From an uncultured Eubacteriales bacterium (GTDB taxonomy: Bacteria > Bacillota > Clostridia > Oscillospirales > QAMX01): DNA of 62,537 nt. The notes beneath the pieces were generated by a model. It worked only from the letters and a program-made list of their open reading frames with translations, was not told where the DNA came from and ran no database searches. The position numbers were made by a program, and so were the translations under genes. Positions 24,816 to 33,472 of the stretch are shown here, in pieces. Location of the stretch: contig CAKTEH010000013.1 of NCBI GenBank assembly GCA_934546935.1, forward strand, positions 1 through 62,537, given 5' to 3'. Within the stretch, counting starts at the first letter, position 1. Each line of letters begins with the position of its first letter.

Positions 24816-26642
24816 TTACCGGTTCTTTGCTGCAAACCGGGCCTTTGCCCGCAGGTTACTGTCTAAGATCCGCTTCCGGATGCGCAGGTTTTGCGGCGTA
24901 ACCTCAATCAGCTCATCATCAGAAATAAATTCAATACAGTTTTCCAGGCTCATCTGTCGCGGCGGCGTCAGCCGAAGCGCTTCATCCGCATTCGAGGAAC
25001 GCGTATTAGTCGCATGTTTCTTCTTGCAGACATTGACATTTAAATCCTCGTCTTTCGGCGATTCGCCAACAACCATGCCCTCATAAACCTGCGTACCCGG
25101 GCCAATAAACAGCGTGCCGCGCTCCTGTGCGTTGAACAGGCCATAGGTTACCGCTTCCCCGGTTTCAAAAGCCACAAGCGCACCTGTGCTCCGTCCGGAG
25201 ATATCGCCCTTATAAGGGACGTAACTTTCAAATACGGAATTCATTATCCCTTCGCCGCGTGTGTCGGTGAGCATTTCATTTCGATAGCCAAACAACCCGC
25301 GCGAAGGCACCAGAAATTCAATCCTCATCCGGTCGCCCTGCGGCGTCATCTCCACAAGCTCGCCTTTTCGGGAGGAGAGTTTGCTCATCACGCTGCCGAC
25401 CGCATCTGCGGGCACATCAATCACGACACGTTCCATCGGCTCGCACAGCTTCCCATTGATCTCTTTAAGCATCGCCTTCGGCGCGCCTACGGCAAACTCA
25501 TAGCCCTCCCGGCGCATCGTTTCAATTAAAATCGACAGATGCATTTCTCCGCGGCCACAGACACGGAAGCTCTCCGTCGTATCCGTATCCGAAACGCGCA
25601 ACGACACATCTTTTAAAAGTTCCCGTTCCAAACGGGCACGAAGATGGCGCGAGGTGACAAACTTCCCTTCCCGTCCTGCAAAAGGGCTGTCATTGACGGA
25701 AAAAACCATTTCCACAGTCGGCTCCGAAATCTTTACAAAAGAAATCGGCTCCGGCGCCTGCACAGCGCAGATCGTATCGCCGATGGTAACATCCGCAATG
25801 CCGGACAGGCACACAATATCCCCGGCTCGCGCTTCTTCTACGGGCGTCCGGTTCAACCCCTCAATCGTATACAGGTTCACCACGCGGGCGCGATAAGGCG
25901 CATGCCCCTCATGATAATCGCATACAACGACATCCTGACCTTTGCGGATCGTCCCCCGTTCAACCTTGCCGATACAGATGCGCCCAACATAATCGTTATA
26001 ATCAATCGAAGATACCAGCATCTGCAGATCCCCTTGCGTATCCACCTCGGGACAGGGCATATGCGAAATAATCGTATCCAACAACGGCTTCAGATTCTCA
26101 AATGGGCCATTTGGATCAAGCGAGGCCGTACCGTCGCGCCCGGAACAGAACAACACCGGGCTTTCAATCTGCTCATCTGTCGCATCCAGGCTGATCAGCA
26201 GGTCGAGCACCTCGTCCACGACCTCAAAAATGCGCGCGTCCGGCCGGTCAATCTTGTTGACCACAACAACCACGCGGTGCCCCATCTCCAACGCCTTTGA
26301 CAACACAAAACGCGTCTGCGGCATAGGGCCCTCCGCCGCATCGACCAGCAGCAGCACGCCGTCCACCATTTTCAGCACACGCTCCACCTCGCCGGAGAAA
26401 TCCGCATGGCCAGGGGTATCGATTACATTAATTTTAACGCCATTATAATAAATTGATGTATTTTTCGCCAGGATGGTAATACCGCGCTCCCGTTCCAGGT
26501 CTCCCGAATCCATTACGCGTTCTTCAACAACTTGGTTTTCCCGGAAAATACCACTTTGCTTCAGCATTTCGTCCACAAGCGTGGTTTTTCCATGGTCAAC
26601 GTGTGCAACAATTGCAATATTGCGAATATCCGTTCTCTGCAT
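24816..26642 (-). CDS. typA: GTPase TypA/BipA
   Basis: A 608-residue ribosome-binding translational GTPase needed for 50S assembly and stress growth. The G1 motif AHVDHGKTT is at residues 14-22, followed by ERGITI, DTPGHADF (G3) and VVNKIDRPDA (G4). EF-G-like domains III and V and the BipA-specific C-terminal region (EGMVVGE, the VNVCKKKHATNTR block) follow. Length is normal. It is a single-gene unit between a strong promoter and the long terminator. Confidence 0.97.
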   Translation of the reverse strand: MQRTDIRNIAIVAHVDHGKTTLVDEMLKQSGIFRENQVVEERVMDSGDLERERGITILAKNTSIYYNGVKINVIDTPGHADFSGEVERVLKMVDGVLLLVDAAEGPMPQTRFVLSKALEMGHRVVVVVNKIDRPDARIFEVVDEVLDLLISLDATDEQIESPVLFCSGRDGTASLDPNGPFENLKPLLDTIISHMPCPEVDTQGDLQMLVSSIDYNDYVGRICIGKVERGTIRKGQDVVVCDYHEGHAPYRARVVNLYTIEGLNRTPVEEARAGDIVCLSGIADVTIGDTICAVQAPEPISFVKISEPTVEMVFSVNDSPFAGREGKFVTSRHLRARLERELLKDVSLRVSDTDTTESFRVCGRGEMHLSILIETMRREGYEFAVGAPKAMLKEINGKLCEPMERVVIDVPADAVGSVMSKLSSRKGELVEMTPQGDRMRIEFLVPSRGLFGYRNEMLTDTRGEGIMNSVFESYVPYKGDISGRSTGALVAFETGEAVTYGLFNAQERGTLFIGPGTQVYEGMVVGESPKDEDLNVNVCKKKHATNTRSSNADEALRLTPPRQMSLENCIEFISDDELIEVTPQNLRIRKRILDSNLRAKARFAAKNR

Positions 26643-26680
26643 TTTAATTGCCCCTGTCCTATATAAATCAACATTTTGAC

Positions 26681-26709
26681 ATTATACAGCATGATTATTC
26701 CCTTGTCTA
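26681..26709 (-). promoter_or_regulatory. Promoter of typA
   Basis: On the minus strand TAGACA (26709-26704), a 17-bp spacer and a perfect TATAAT (26686-26681), 38 bp before the start codon. Confidence 0.75.
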
Positions 26710-26804
26710 CAGCATTATCGACAAAATCCGGACCCTTTTCCACGTTTTTTGTCTGCTTTGCAGACTTTGAAAAGCCTTCCTGCCCTTTTCGTTTGGAAAA
26801 GCAA

Positions 26805-26833
26805 TTGAAGCTGCAGGATTTTAATGCTATAAT
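26805..26833 (+). promoter_or_regulatory. Promoter of the MATE-pdxA2-denK operon
   Basis: TTGAAG (26805-26810), a 17-bp spacer and a perfect TATAAT (26828-26833), extended by TG, about 100 bp before the MATE gene. Confidence 0.75.
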
Positions 26834-26930
26834 GAAGAAAAAGCTTCTTCAGGACCCCGGTAAACGCCAATTCCGCTGCAGTGCGGAGACCAGGCCGGGG
26901 GAGTCTGCTGTAAAAGGATGTAAATATACC

Positions 26931-28304
26931 ATGAAAAGCAATGCACAGGATTTTACCCAGGGAAAAATGTCTGTAAACATTACAAAAATGGCAATCCCGG
27001 TCGTTATCGCCCAGGTTGCCCATCTTTTATATAACGTCGTTGACCGCATGTTTATCGGGCGTATGGGTGAGGAAGGCGTGCTGGCGCTTACGGGCGTCGG
27101 GCTTTGCTTCCCGCTGATTACCATCGTCACGGCCTTTACCAATCTATGCGGAACCGGCGGCGCACCGCTTTGCTCCATGGCGCGCGGACGCGGCGATGAA
27201 AATGAAGCGCGCGGCATTATGGCAAATGCATGCATTATGCTCACTGTGCTTTCGCTTGTCCTTATGGTTGTCGCCTATGCGGCGAAGCGTCCGCTGCTTT
27301 ATGCTTTCGGCGCAAGCGACAGCACCTTCCGCTATGCCAACGAGTATTTGGGTATGTACATGAGCGGGACCCTGTTTTCCATGCTTGGGCTTGGAATGAA
27401 TGCTTATATCAATGCCCAAGGCTTTGGCCAAACCGGCATGATAAGCATCCTGATCGGCGCAGCGCTGAATATCGTGCTCGACCCCGTCTTTATTTTTGCA
27501 TTGGATATGGGCGTGCGCGGCGCGGCGCTGGCGACCGTAATTTCACAGGCGGTATCTTTTCTCTGGGTCATGCATTTCCTGTTCTTCCGCGCGACGATCC
27601 GCCTGACCTTGAAAAGCCTGCGCTTTGATTTCCGGCTTGCCCGGTGGATGCTTGCGCTCGGCACCTCCAATTTTATTATGCAGGTCACAAACAGCGCCGT
27701 ACAGGCTGCCTGCAATTCCACCCTTTCCCTGTTTGGCGGTGACATTTATGTTGCGGTTATGACCGTCATCCATTCCGTACGCGAAATTGTCACACTCCCC
27801 TTTGAACGCTTCAGCGCCGGCGCCGTACCGGTTTTAAGCTACAACTATGGCGCAGGCTGCTATGCGCGCGTGCGTACCGGCATACGTTTTCTGACGCTGG
27901 TCAATATCATCCTTGCCGCGTCAACCACCCTGCTTGTTATGCTCTTCCCTGCGCTCTCCATCCGCATTTTCAACTCGGATCCCGGGCTTGTGTCCTGCGG
28001 CGTCCCCTGCCTGCGCATCTATTTCTGCTGTATGTTTATGATGGCCTTTCAAAACAGTGCGCAGCAAACCTTTGTCTCTATGGGCTACTCGCGCCATGCC
28101 ATCTTCTTTTCCCTTCTGCGCAAAGCCATCCTTGTCGTCCCTTTGACGCTTGCGCTTCCCTGTATCGGCGGCCTTGGCGTCTACGGCGTTTTTCTCGCCG
28201 AACCAATATCCGAGGTTGCCGGCGGCCTGGCCAGCTATATTACCATGCGCTGCACCGCGTGGAAACACCTTAAAACTGCGGACACCGTCAATGCAAAATC
28301 CTGA
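26931..28304 (+). CDS. MATE-family multidrug/sodium efflux transporter
   Basis: A 457-residue inner-membrane protein with about 12 hydrophobic segments in two six-helix halves. The VVDRMFIGRMGEEGVLALTG segment near residue 35 and FNSDPGLVSCGVPCLRIYF in the second half are typical of NorM/DinF-type transporters, which use a Na+ or H+ gradient to export drugs and metabolites. ATG 26931 is preferred to upstream in-frame starts because AAAGGATG precedes it and the upstream part crosses the promoter. It is 17 bp before pdxA2 and probably co-transcribed. Confidence 0.92.
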   Translation: MKSNAQDFTQGKMSVNITKMAIPVVIAQVAHLLYNVVDRMFIGRMGEEGVLALTGVGLCFPLITIVTAFTNLCGTGGAPLCSMARGRGDENEARGIMANACIMLTVLSLVLMVVAYAAKRPLLYAFGASDSTFRYANEYLGMYMSGTLFSMLGLGMNAYINAQGFGQTGMISILIGAALNIVLDPVFIFALDMGVRGAALATVISQAVSFLWVMHFLFFRATIRLTLKSLRFDFRLARWMLALGTSNFIMQVTNSAVQAACNSTLSLFGGDIYVAVMTVIHSVREIVTLPFERFSAGAVPVLSYNYGAGCYARVRTGIRFLTLVNIILAASTTLLVMLFPALSIRIFNSDPGLVSCGVPCLRIYFCCMFMMAFQNSAQQTFVSMGYSRHAIFFSLLRKAILVVPLTLALPCIGGLGVYGVFLAEPISEVAGGLASYITMRCTAWKHLKTADTVNAKS

Positions 28305-28321
28305 AAACGGAGGAAAACCTT

Positions 28322-29356
28322 ATGCGCCCTATAATCGCCGTCACAATGGGAGACCCTGCCGGTATTGGCCCTGAAATCTGTGTAAAAGCATATAAAAACG
28401 GACGCTTCCATGAAAAATGCCGGGCCTTTGCAATCGGCTCCCGCACAGCGCTGGAGGATGCGCTGCGTTATACCCACACAGATCTTGTCCTGCGGGAAAT
28501 TGCGGATCCCACCCAGAGCGAAGGCCAGGCAGGTGTTCTCGATTTTATCGATCCGCGTCCGCTCGCGTATGGAGAATATACGCCGGGGCAGGTCAATCCC
28601 GCCTGCGGTGACGCCGCTTTTGCCTACGTGCGCGCCGCCATCGAATACTGCCAGTCGGGGCTTGCAGATGCTGTAGCCACCGGACCGCTAAACAAGGAAG
28701 CGCTGAATAAAGCAGGCCATCATTTCGATGGCCATACGGAGATCTTCGCTTACTATACCCATACCAAGTCCTATACCATGCTCCTTGCAAGCGGCGCGCT
28801 GCGTGTCGTCCATGTTTCCACACACGTCCCGCTCTCCCGGGCCTGCGAGCTGGTCCAATATACCCGTGTATATGAAACGATCCGTCTTGCCGCACAGGCC
28901 CTGGAAATGCTGGGAATTCAAAACGGCCGTATTGCCGTCGCCGGCCTGAACCCACATGCTTCCGACAACGGACTGTTTGGCGACACAGAAGCGCGTGAAA
29001 TTGTACCCGCCATTGAAAGCGCACGCCGCGACGGGCTTAACGTTACAGGACCCATCCCTCCAGACAGCGTGTTCGTCCGCGCCCTCGGAGGTGAGGCGGA
29101 TATTGTCGTCGCAATGTATCACGACCAGGGGCATATCCCGCTCAAACTTGCCGGCTTCCGTCTGGACCCCGCCACTGGACGCTACAGCCAGATGAGCGGT
29201 ATCAACATGACGGTCGGCATTCCCATACTGCGCACCTCTGTTGATCACGGCACCGCATTTGACCGGGCCGGATGCAATACTGCAAATGAAGGCAGCCTGC
29301 TTGAGGCCATTGACGTTGCCTGTACAGCAGCCCTGGCAAGGAGGGAAAGAAATTGA
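28322..29356 (+). CDS. PdxA2-type 4-phospho-erythronate/threonate dehydrogenase
   Basis: A 344-residue homologue of 4-hydroxythreonine-4-phosphate dehydrogenase (PdxA). Metal and substrate segments are seen in ATGPLNKEALNKAGHHFDGHTEIFA, GLNPHASDNGLFG and YHDQGHIPLK. Because it overlaps an acid-sugar kinase gene and no other vitamin B6 gene is near, it most likely oxidises the 4-phosphorylated acid sugar in D-threonate or D-erythronate catabolism rather than making pyridoxal phosphate. AAAACGGAGG precedes the ATG. Confidence 0.85.
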   Translation: MRPIIAVTMGDPAGIGPEICVKAYKNGRFHEKCRAFAIGSRTALEDALRYTHTDLVLREIADPTQSEGQAGVLDFIDPRPLAYGEYTPGQVNPACGDAAFAYVRAAIEYCQSGLADAVATGPLNKEALNKAGHHFDGHTEIFAYYTHTKSYTMLLASGALRVVHVSTHVPLSRACELVQYTRVYETIRLAAQALEMLGIQNGRIAVAGLNPHASDNGLFGDTEAREIVPAIESARRDGLNVTGPIPPDSVFVRALGGEADIVVAMYHDQGHIPLKLAGFRLDPATGRYSQMSGINMTVGIPILRTSVDHGTAFDRAGCNTANEGSLLEAIDVACTAALARRERN

Positions 29357-30540
29357 CCAGACTCCTTTTGCTCGCCGACGATCTTACCGGCGCACTTGAC
29401 ACAGGCGTATTTTTTCCCGGCGCACAGGTTTTCCCTGATGCCGCCGTATCCGCGCAAGCGCCTTTCCGGCTGCTGTGCCTGGACAGCCGCCATCTCAGCC
29501 CCCAGGACGCCGCCGCCCGAACCATGCAGGCAGTTTCCGAAAATAATGCGGAAATGATCTATATAAAAACCGATTCCCTCCTGCGCGGACATGCCGGCGC
29601 GCAGCTCGGCGCACTGGCGCAAATGCGTGGACCTGTCTTTTTTGCGCCGGCCTACCCGGCCAATGGCCGTACAACGGTCAACGGTGTCGTTTACGTCCAC
29701 GGCGTACGCCTTTCAGAAACTGCTGCGGCGCAGGACCCGCTCAATCCGGTCAAAAGCGACGCCGTACGGGATATCCTCGCGCAGGAAAGCGATGTCGAAG
29801 TAATATCCATTCAACCCGGCGATCCAATCCAAAAGGATTTTCGCGGCGTTGTATTATGCAATACCGCCACAGACGCCGACCTCGATGCAGCCGCGCGGCA
29901 GGCGCTTGCACTCGGCTTCCGAAATTTCGCAGGCTGCGCAGGTTTTGCCCGTGCGCTTTCCGAAGCGCTATATGGCCATTCGCGGGACGCTCAACTGCGT
30001 TTGCGTTCCACCCGCCTGCTGGTGCTCAGCGCAAGCATCCACCCTGCCACATTCGAGCAGCTTTCCACCGCCCGAAGCCTCGGCATCCCTGGCGTATGGC
30101 TCTACGACGGCGGCCACGGGGAACAGCAGCTTGGCGCTGCTGCCGCAAAAACAGCCCGCCTGCTGAAATCCTCCCCCTGCACCATGCTTGCCGCTGCTTT
30201 CAACGATACACAGCACAGTAAAAACGCCAACTTTTTTAAATCTCTCCACATTGCCGCTCAGGATGCCGCCCGGCAGATTACCTCCGAACTCTCCAACTGC
30301 GCCGTACATGCGCTTGCCCATGCAGCCGCCACCCCCTTTGTTATCGGCGGCGATACCCTGCGCGCTTTTTGCGGCGCAACAGGGCTTGTCTCTATCACTC
30401 CGCATGCTTCCCTTGCCCCCGGCATCATCTATTGCATGGCCTACGACCAGCGCGGCCGGGAAAAGGCGCTCATTACGAAATCCGGCGGTTTTGGAGATGC
30501 AGCCTGTATCCTGGATCTTGCGGACCAGTTCGCCCGCTGA
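29353..30540 (+). CDS. Four-carbon acid sugar kinase (DUF1537/DenK type)
   Basis: A 395-residue kinase of the DUF1537 family that phosphorylates threonate or erythronate. The N-terminal motif LLLADDLTGALDTG (residues 5-18) and KTDSLLRGHAG, with AGNDYSK-equivalent FAPAYPANGRTT, are typical; the C-terminal nucleotide domain has VIGGDT and GIIYCMAYDQ. The start is TTG 29353, overlapping the pdxA2 stop, with AGGAGG 8 bp upstream. Product goes to the PdxA2-type dehydrogenase. The third partner (an epimerase or aldolase-like protein) is not here. Confidence 0.87.
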   Translation: MTRLLLLADDLTGALDTGVFFPGAQVFPDAAVSAQAPFRLLCLDSRHLSPQDAAARTMQAVSENNAEMIYIKTDSLLRGHAGAQLGALAQMRGPVFFAPAYPANGRTTVNGVVYVHGVRLSETAAAQDPLNPVKSDAVRDILAQESDVEVISIQPGDPIQKDFRGVVLCNTATDADLDAAARQALALGFRNFAGCAGFARALSEALYGHSRDAQLRLRSTRLLVLSASIHPATFEQLSTARSLGIPGVWLYDGGHGEQQLGAAAAKTARLLKSSPCTMLAAAFNDTQHSKNANFFKSLHIAAQDAARQITSELSNCAVHALAHAAATPFVIGGDTLRAFCGATGLVSITPHASLAPGIIYCMAYDQRGREKALITKSGGFGDAACILDLADQFAR

Positions 30541-30620
30541 ATTTCCCGTGTTTATCCGCCCCGCTGGCACAGCCTTAAAATACAGTAATACAGCGGCGGT
30601 CTCGCCCGTTGCGCAAATAC

Positions 30621-30659
30621 AAAAAAGCCTGGCAGGAAAATTTCCTGCCAGGCTTTTTA
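30621..30659. terminator. Bidirectional terminator
   Basis: AAAAAAGCCTGGCAGGAAA pairs with TTTCCTGCCAGGCTTTTT between the convergent denK-like and htpG genes. Confidence 0.92.
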
Positions 30660-30665
30660 GCCTGT

Positions 30666-32534
30666 TTATCCAAGTCTTTCCATAATCTGCGCGCTGCGTG
30701 CGATAAACGCAGTCATATCCCCGCTTTCCAGCGGATGCTGCGCAAGCCGCGCAAGGTCATAGACCTGGCTCGCCAGCAGCTTCGCCGTGTCCGTATCGTC
30801 GCCTTCCAGCGCTGCCAGCTTTTTATAAAGCGGATGTGTACTGTTAAGCACCAGCGTATATTCGGCCTTATACATATCTGCCATCCCATCCGGGCCTCCG
30901 AACAAGCGCGCCATCTCCTGCATGCGCCGGCCTTCCTCGGACAGCGTCAGTACTGCCGCAGCGGCATCCGTACCAAGCGCTGCGGTTTCAACCTTCATGC
31001 CGCCCGCGATTTCTCCGAACAGCTTTTCCAGCGTTTCCGCACCCTCTGCTACGCTCTCATCCGTTTTCAGCTCACTGATGTCCGCGTCAATCCTACGGAA
31101 ACGCACCGCACGGTTTTTTGATTCGAGCATAGAGATAAATGCATTATCCAACGTATGGTTTAGGATAACCGCTTCTATCCCACGTGCAGCGAACATTGCA
31201 ATATACTGCGCCTGCGTTTTTTCATCGGTGACGTAATAAATCGTCTTGACCTCGGCACTTTCCTTTGCGCCTTCCCCTTCCTGTTCCTCCTGAGGCGCTT
31301 GCGGAAGGTATTCATCAACCGTCTTATAGCTGCCGTCGAGGAATTTAAAAATCAGGGCCGGTTTAACACGCTCATAAAACTTCTCGTCACGCAGGCATCC
31401 GTACTTGATAAAGGGGTTAATATCATCCCAATATTTATTGTATTGCTCCCGTTCATTTTTGAACAGCGAAAGCAGCCGGTCAGCTACCTTGCGGGTGATA
31501 TGCGCGCTGATGCGTGTCACCGTCCCGTCGTTTTGCAGGAAGGACCGCGAAACGTTCAGCGGCAAATCCGGACAGTCGATGCAGCCCTTTAAAAGCAGGA
31601 GGTATTCGGGGATCACTTCCTTAATATTATCGGCGACAAACACGCGCGAGCAGTAAAGCTTAACCTGGCCTTCCACGGATTCAAATTCATTTTTGAGCTT
31701 CGGGAAATACAAGATCCCTTTCAGCCGGAATGGGTAATCGATATTCAAATGCACCCAAAACAGCGGGTCAGCCACATCCATAAACAGCTTATGGTAAAAA
31801 TCCCGATATTCCTCGTCCGTACACTCTGAGGGTGCTTTTTCCCATAACGGTGCGTCTGCATTAATGGGCTTGGCGTCCTCCTTTTCCTCTTCTTTCGCAT
31901 CCTCCAGATATACCGGGGTAGACAGGAAGCGGAAATACTTCATCAGCACATCATGGACATTCCAACGCTGTGCATATTCTTTTGAGTCGTCGTCAAGCTC
32001 CAGCGTTACAATAGTCCCGCGGCTGTCCTTTTCACATGGTTCAAGGGTATACTCCATACCGCTTTCGCTGGTCCACCGTACCGCCTCGCTGCCGGGGACA
32101 AAAGACTTCGTCTCAATGGTCACTTTTTTGGCCGCCATAAAGGCCGAATAAAAGCCCAGTCCAAAATGGCCGATAATCTGCGAGGCGTCGCCCGCGTCCT
32201 TATACTTTTCGAAAAAGTCCTTTGCACCAGAGAAGGCCACCTGGTTAATGTACTTCTTTACCTCGTCCGCCGTCATCCCGATACCGTTATCCGAAAAGGA
32301 AAGAGTGGCATTTTCCGCATCAGTCCTGACTGTTATGCGGTATGGCGCCCCATCATCTTCCGCCTGCCCAAGGGAACGAAGCCGCTCATGCTTGGAAATC
32401 GCGTCGGCGCAGTTGGAAACCAGCTCGCGGATAAAAATGTCCTTTTCGGAATAAAGCCATTTTTTGATAATCGGGAACATATTTTCCGCAGCAATGGAAA
32501 TCGAACCCGATTCATGAATCCTGTTTTCATCCAT
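30666..32534 (-). CDS. htpG: Hsp90 chaperone HtpG
   Basis: A 622-residue ATP-dependent dimeric chaperone. Residues FIRELVSNCADAISK carry the ATP-site Asn, LSFSDNGIGMTADEVKKYI holds the Asp motif, and GHFGLGFYSAFM the glycine lid. Middle- and C-terminal domains follow with ILYFPKLK and NVSRSFLQND. The start chosen is ATG 32534, with AGAAAGGAAG upstream; a farther upstream Met would add an unrelated N-terminal tail. It is a monocistronic unit. No CIRCE element is visible in the 77 bp upstream. Confidence 0.97.
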   Translation of the reverse strand: MDENRIHESGSISIAAENMFPIIKKWLYSEKDIFIRELVSNCADAISKHERLRSLGQAEDDGAPYRITVRTDAENATLSFSDNGIGMTADEVKKYINQVAFSGAKDFFEKYKDAGDASQIIGHFGLGFYSAFMAAKKVTIETKSFVPGSEAVRWTSESGMEYTLEPCEKDSRGTIVTLELDDDSKEYAQRWNVHDVLMKYFRFLSTPVYLEDAKEEEKEDAKPINADAPLWEKAPSECTDEEYRDFYHKLFMDVADPLFWVHLNIDYPFRLKGILYFPKLKNEFESVEGQVKLYCSRVFVADNIKEVIPEYLLLLKGCIDCPDLPLNVSRSFLQNDGTVTRISAHITRKVADRLLSLFKNEREQYNKYWDDINPFIKYGCLRDEKFYERVKPALIFKFLDGSYKTVDEYLPQAPQEEQEGEGAKESAEVKTIYYVTDEKTQAQYIAMFAARGIEAVILNHTLDNAFISMLESKNRAVRFRRIDADISELKTDESVAEGAETLEKLFGEIAGGMKVETAALGTDAAAAVLTLSEEGRRMQEMARLFGGPDGMADMYKAEYTLVLNSTHPLYKKLAALEGDDTDTAKLLASQVYDLARLAQHPLESGDMTAFIARSAQIMERLG

Positions 32535-32611
32535 AGATTTAAAACTTCCTTTCTGTGTATATGAAATTCGCGTCTTTTGGGGCTGTATTGCCCTGAAAAC
32601 GTGGAGAAAAG

Positions 32612-33472
32612 TCAATTTTCTTGCAAAAACATGTCATACAACGCGTTTTTGGATACGCTGTACTGCGCCGCCGCCGTTTTTACCGCAGCGCTGCGCGCCA
32701 TGCCCATTTCGATCAGATGTCCCACAAGCGCGCGCGCAGCTTCCATCGTATCTTCCACATCCTGTTTCTGCACAGTGTCCCCCGGCGCACCGTCGACAAC
32801 CAGTACATACTCCCCGCGCGGCGGCACGGCGGCATATTTTTCCCTTGCCTGTCCAAGCGTCATGCGCAGGCTCTCCTCATGCGCTTTCGTCAGTTCCCGC
32901 GCAAGCAAAATCTGCCTGTCCGCGCCAAAGGTTTCGATAAAATCTTCAATCGTCGCGCACAGCTTATGCGGCGCCTCATAAAAAATCATCGTGCGCTTTT
33001 CCGTACGCAGCGAAGCCAAATGCTCGCGGCGGGAACGTTTATTCATCGACAAAAAGCCTTCAAAACAAAACCGTGCACCCGGCAGGCCCGCAAGCGCAAA
33101 CGCCGCAATCAGCGCACATGGGCCGGGCACTACCTCCATGGGGATGCCCGCCTCGCGGCACTGCGCCACAAGCATCCCACCCGGATCGGAAATCACCGGC
33201 ATACCTGCATCGGTTGTCAGCGCACAGCTTTCCCCTGCCAGAATCCTTTCCATGACCAGTTCGCCGCGCTGGCGCATATTATGCTCATAATAGCTGACAA
33301 GCGGCTTGGAAATCCCAAAATGGGACAAAAGCTTCATCGCTACCCGCGTATCCTCCGCGGCGATGAAATCTACCTGCCTCAGCGTCTCCAGCGCGCGCAC
33401 GCTGATATCCCCAAGATTCCCAATCGGCGTGCCGACGATATACAGCTTTCCGGCGCTTCCCTGCTGCATCAT
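32612..33472 (-). CDS. rsmI: 16S rRNA (cytidine1402-2'-O)-methyltransferase
   Basis: A 286-residue SAM-dependent enzyme (tetrapyrrole methylase fold) that methylates the ribose of C1402 in the decoding centre. Motifs LYIVGTPIGNLGDISVRA, AAEDTRVA, ALTTDAGMPVISDPG and VPGPCALIAALA-like (here FALAGLPGARFCFEGFL) are clear. Its ATG overlaps the mutS stop by 4 bp (ATGA), which couples translation. It is the last gene of the miaB-mutS-rsmI operon. Confidence 0.95.
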   Translation of the reverse strand: MMQQGSAGKLYIVGTPIGNLGDISVRALETLRQVDFIAAEDTRVAMKLLSHFGISKPLVSYYEHNMRQRGELVMERILAGESCALTTDAGMPVISDPGGMLVAQCREAGIPMEVVPGPCALIAAFALAGLPGARFCFEGFLSMNKRSRREHLASLRTEKRTMIFYEAPHKLCATIEDFIETFGADRQILLARELTKAHEESLRMTLGQAREKYAAVPPRGEYVLVVDGAPGDTVQKQDVEDTMEAARALVGHLIEMGMARSAAVKTAAAQYSVSKNALYDMFLQEN

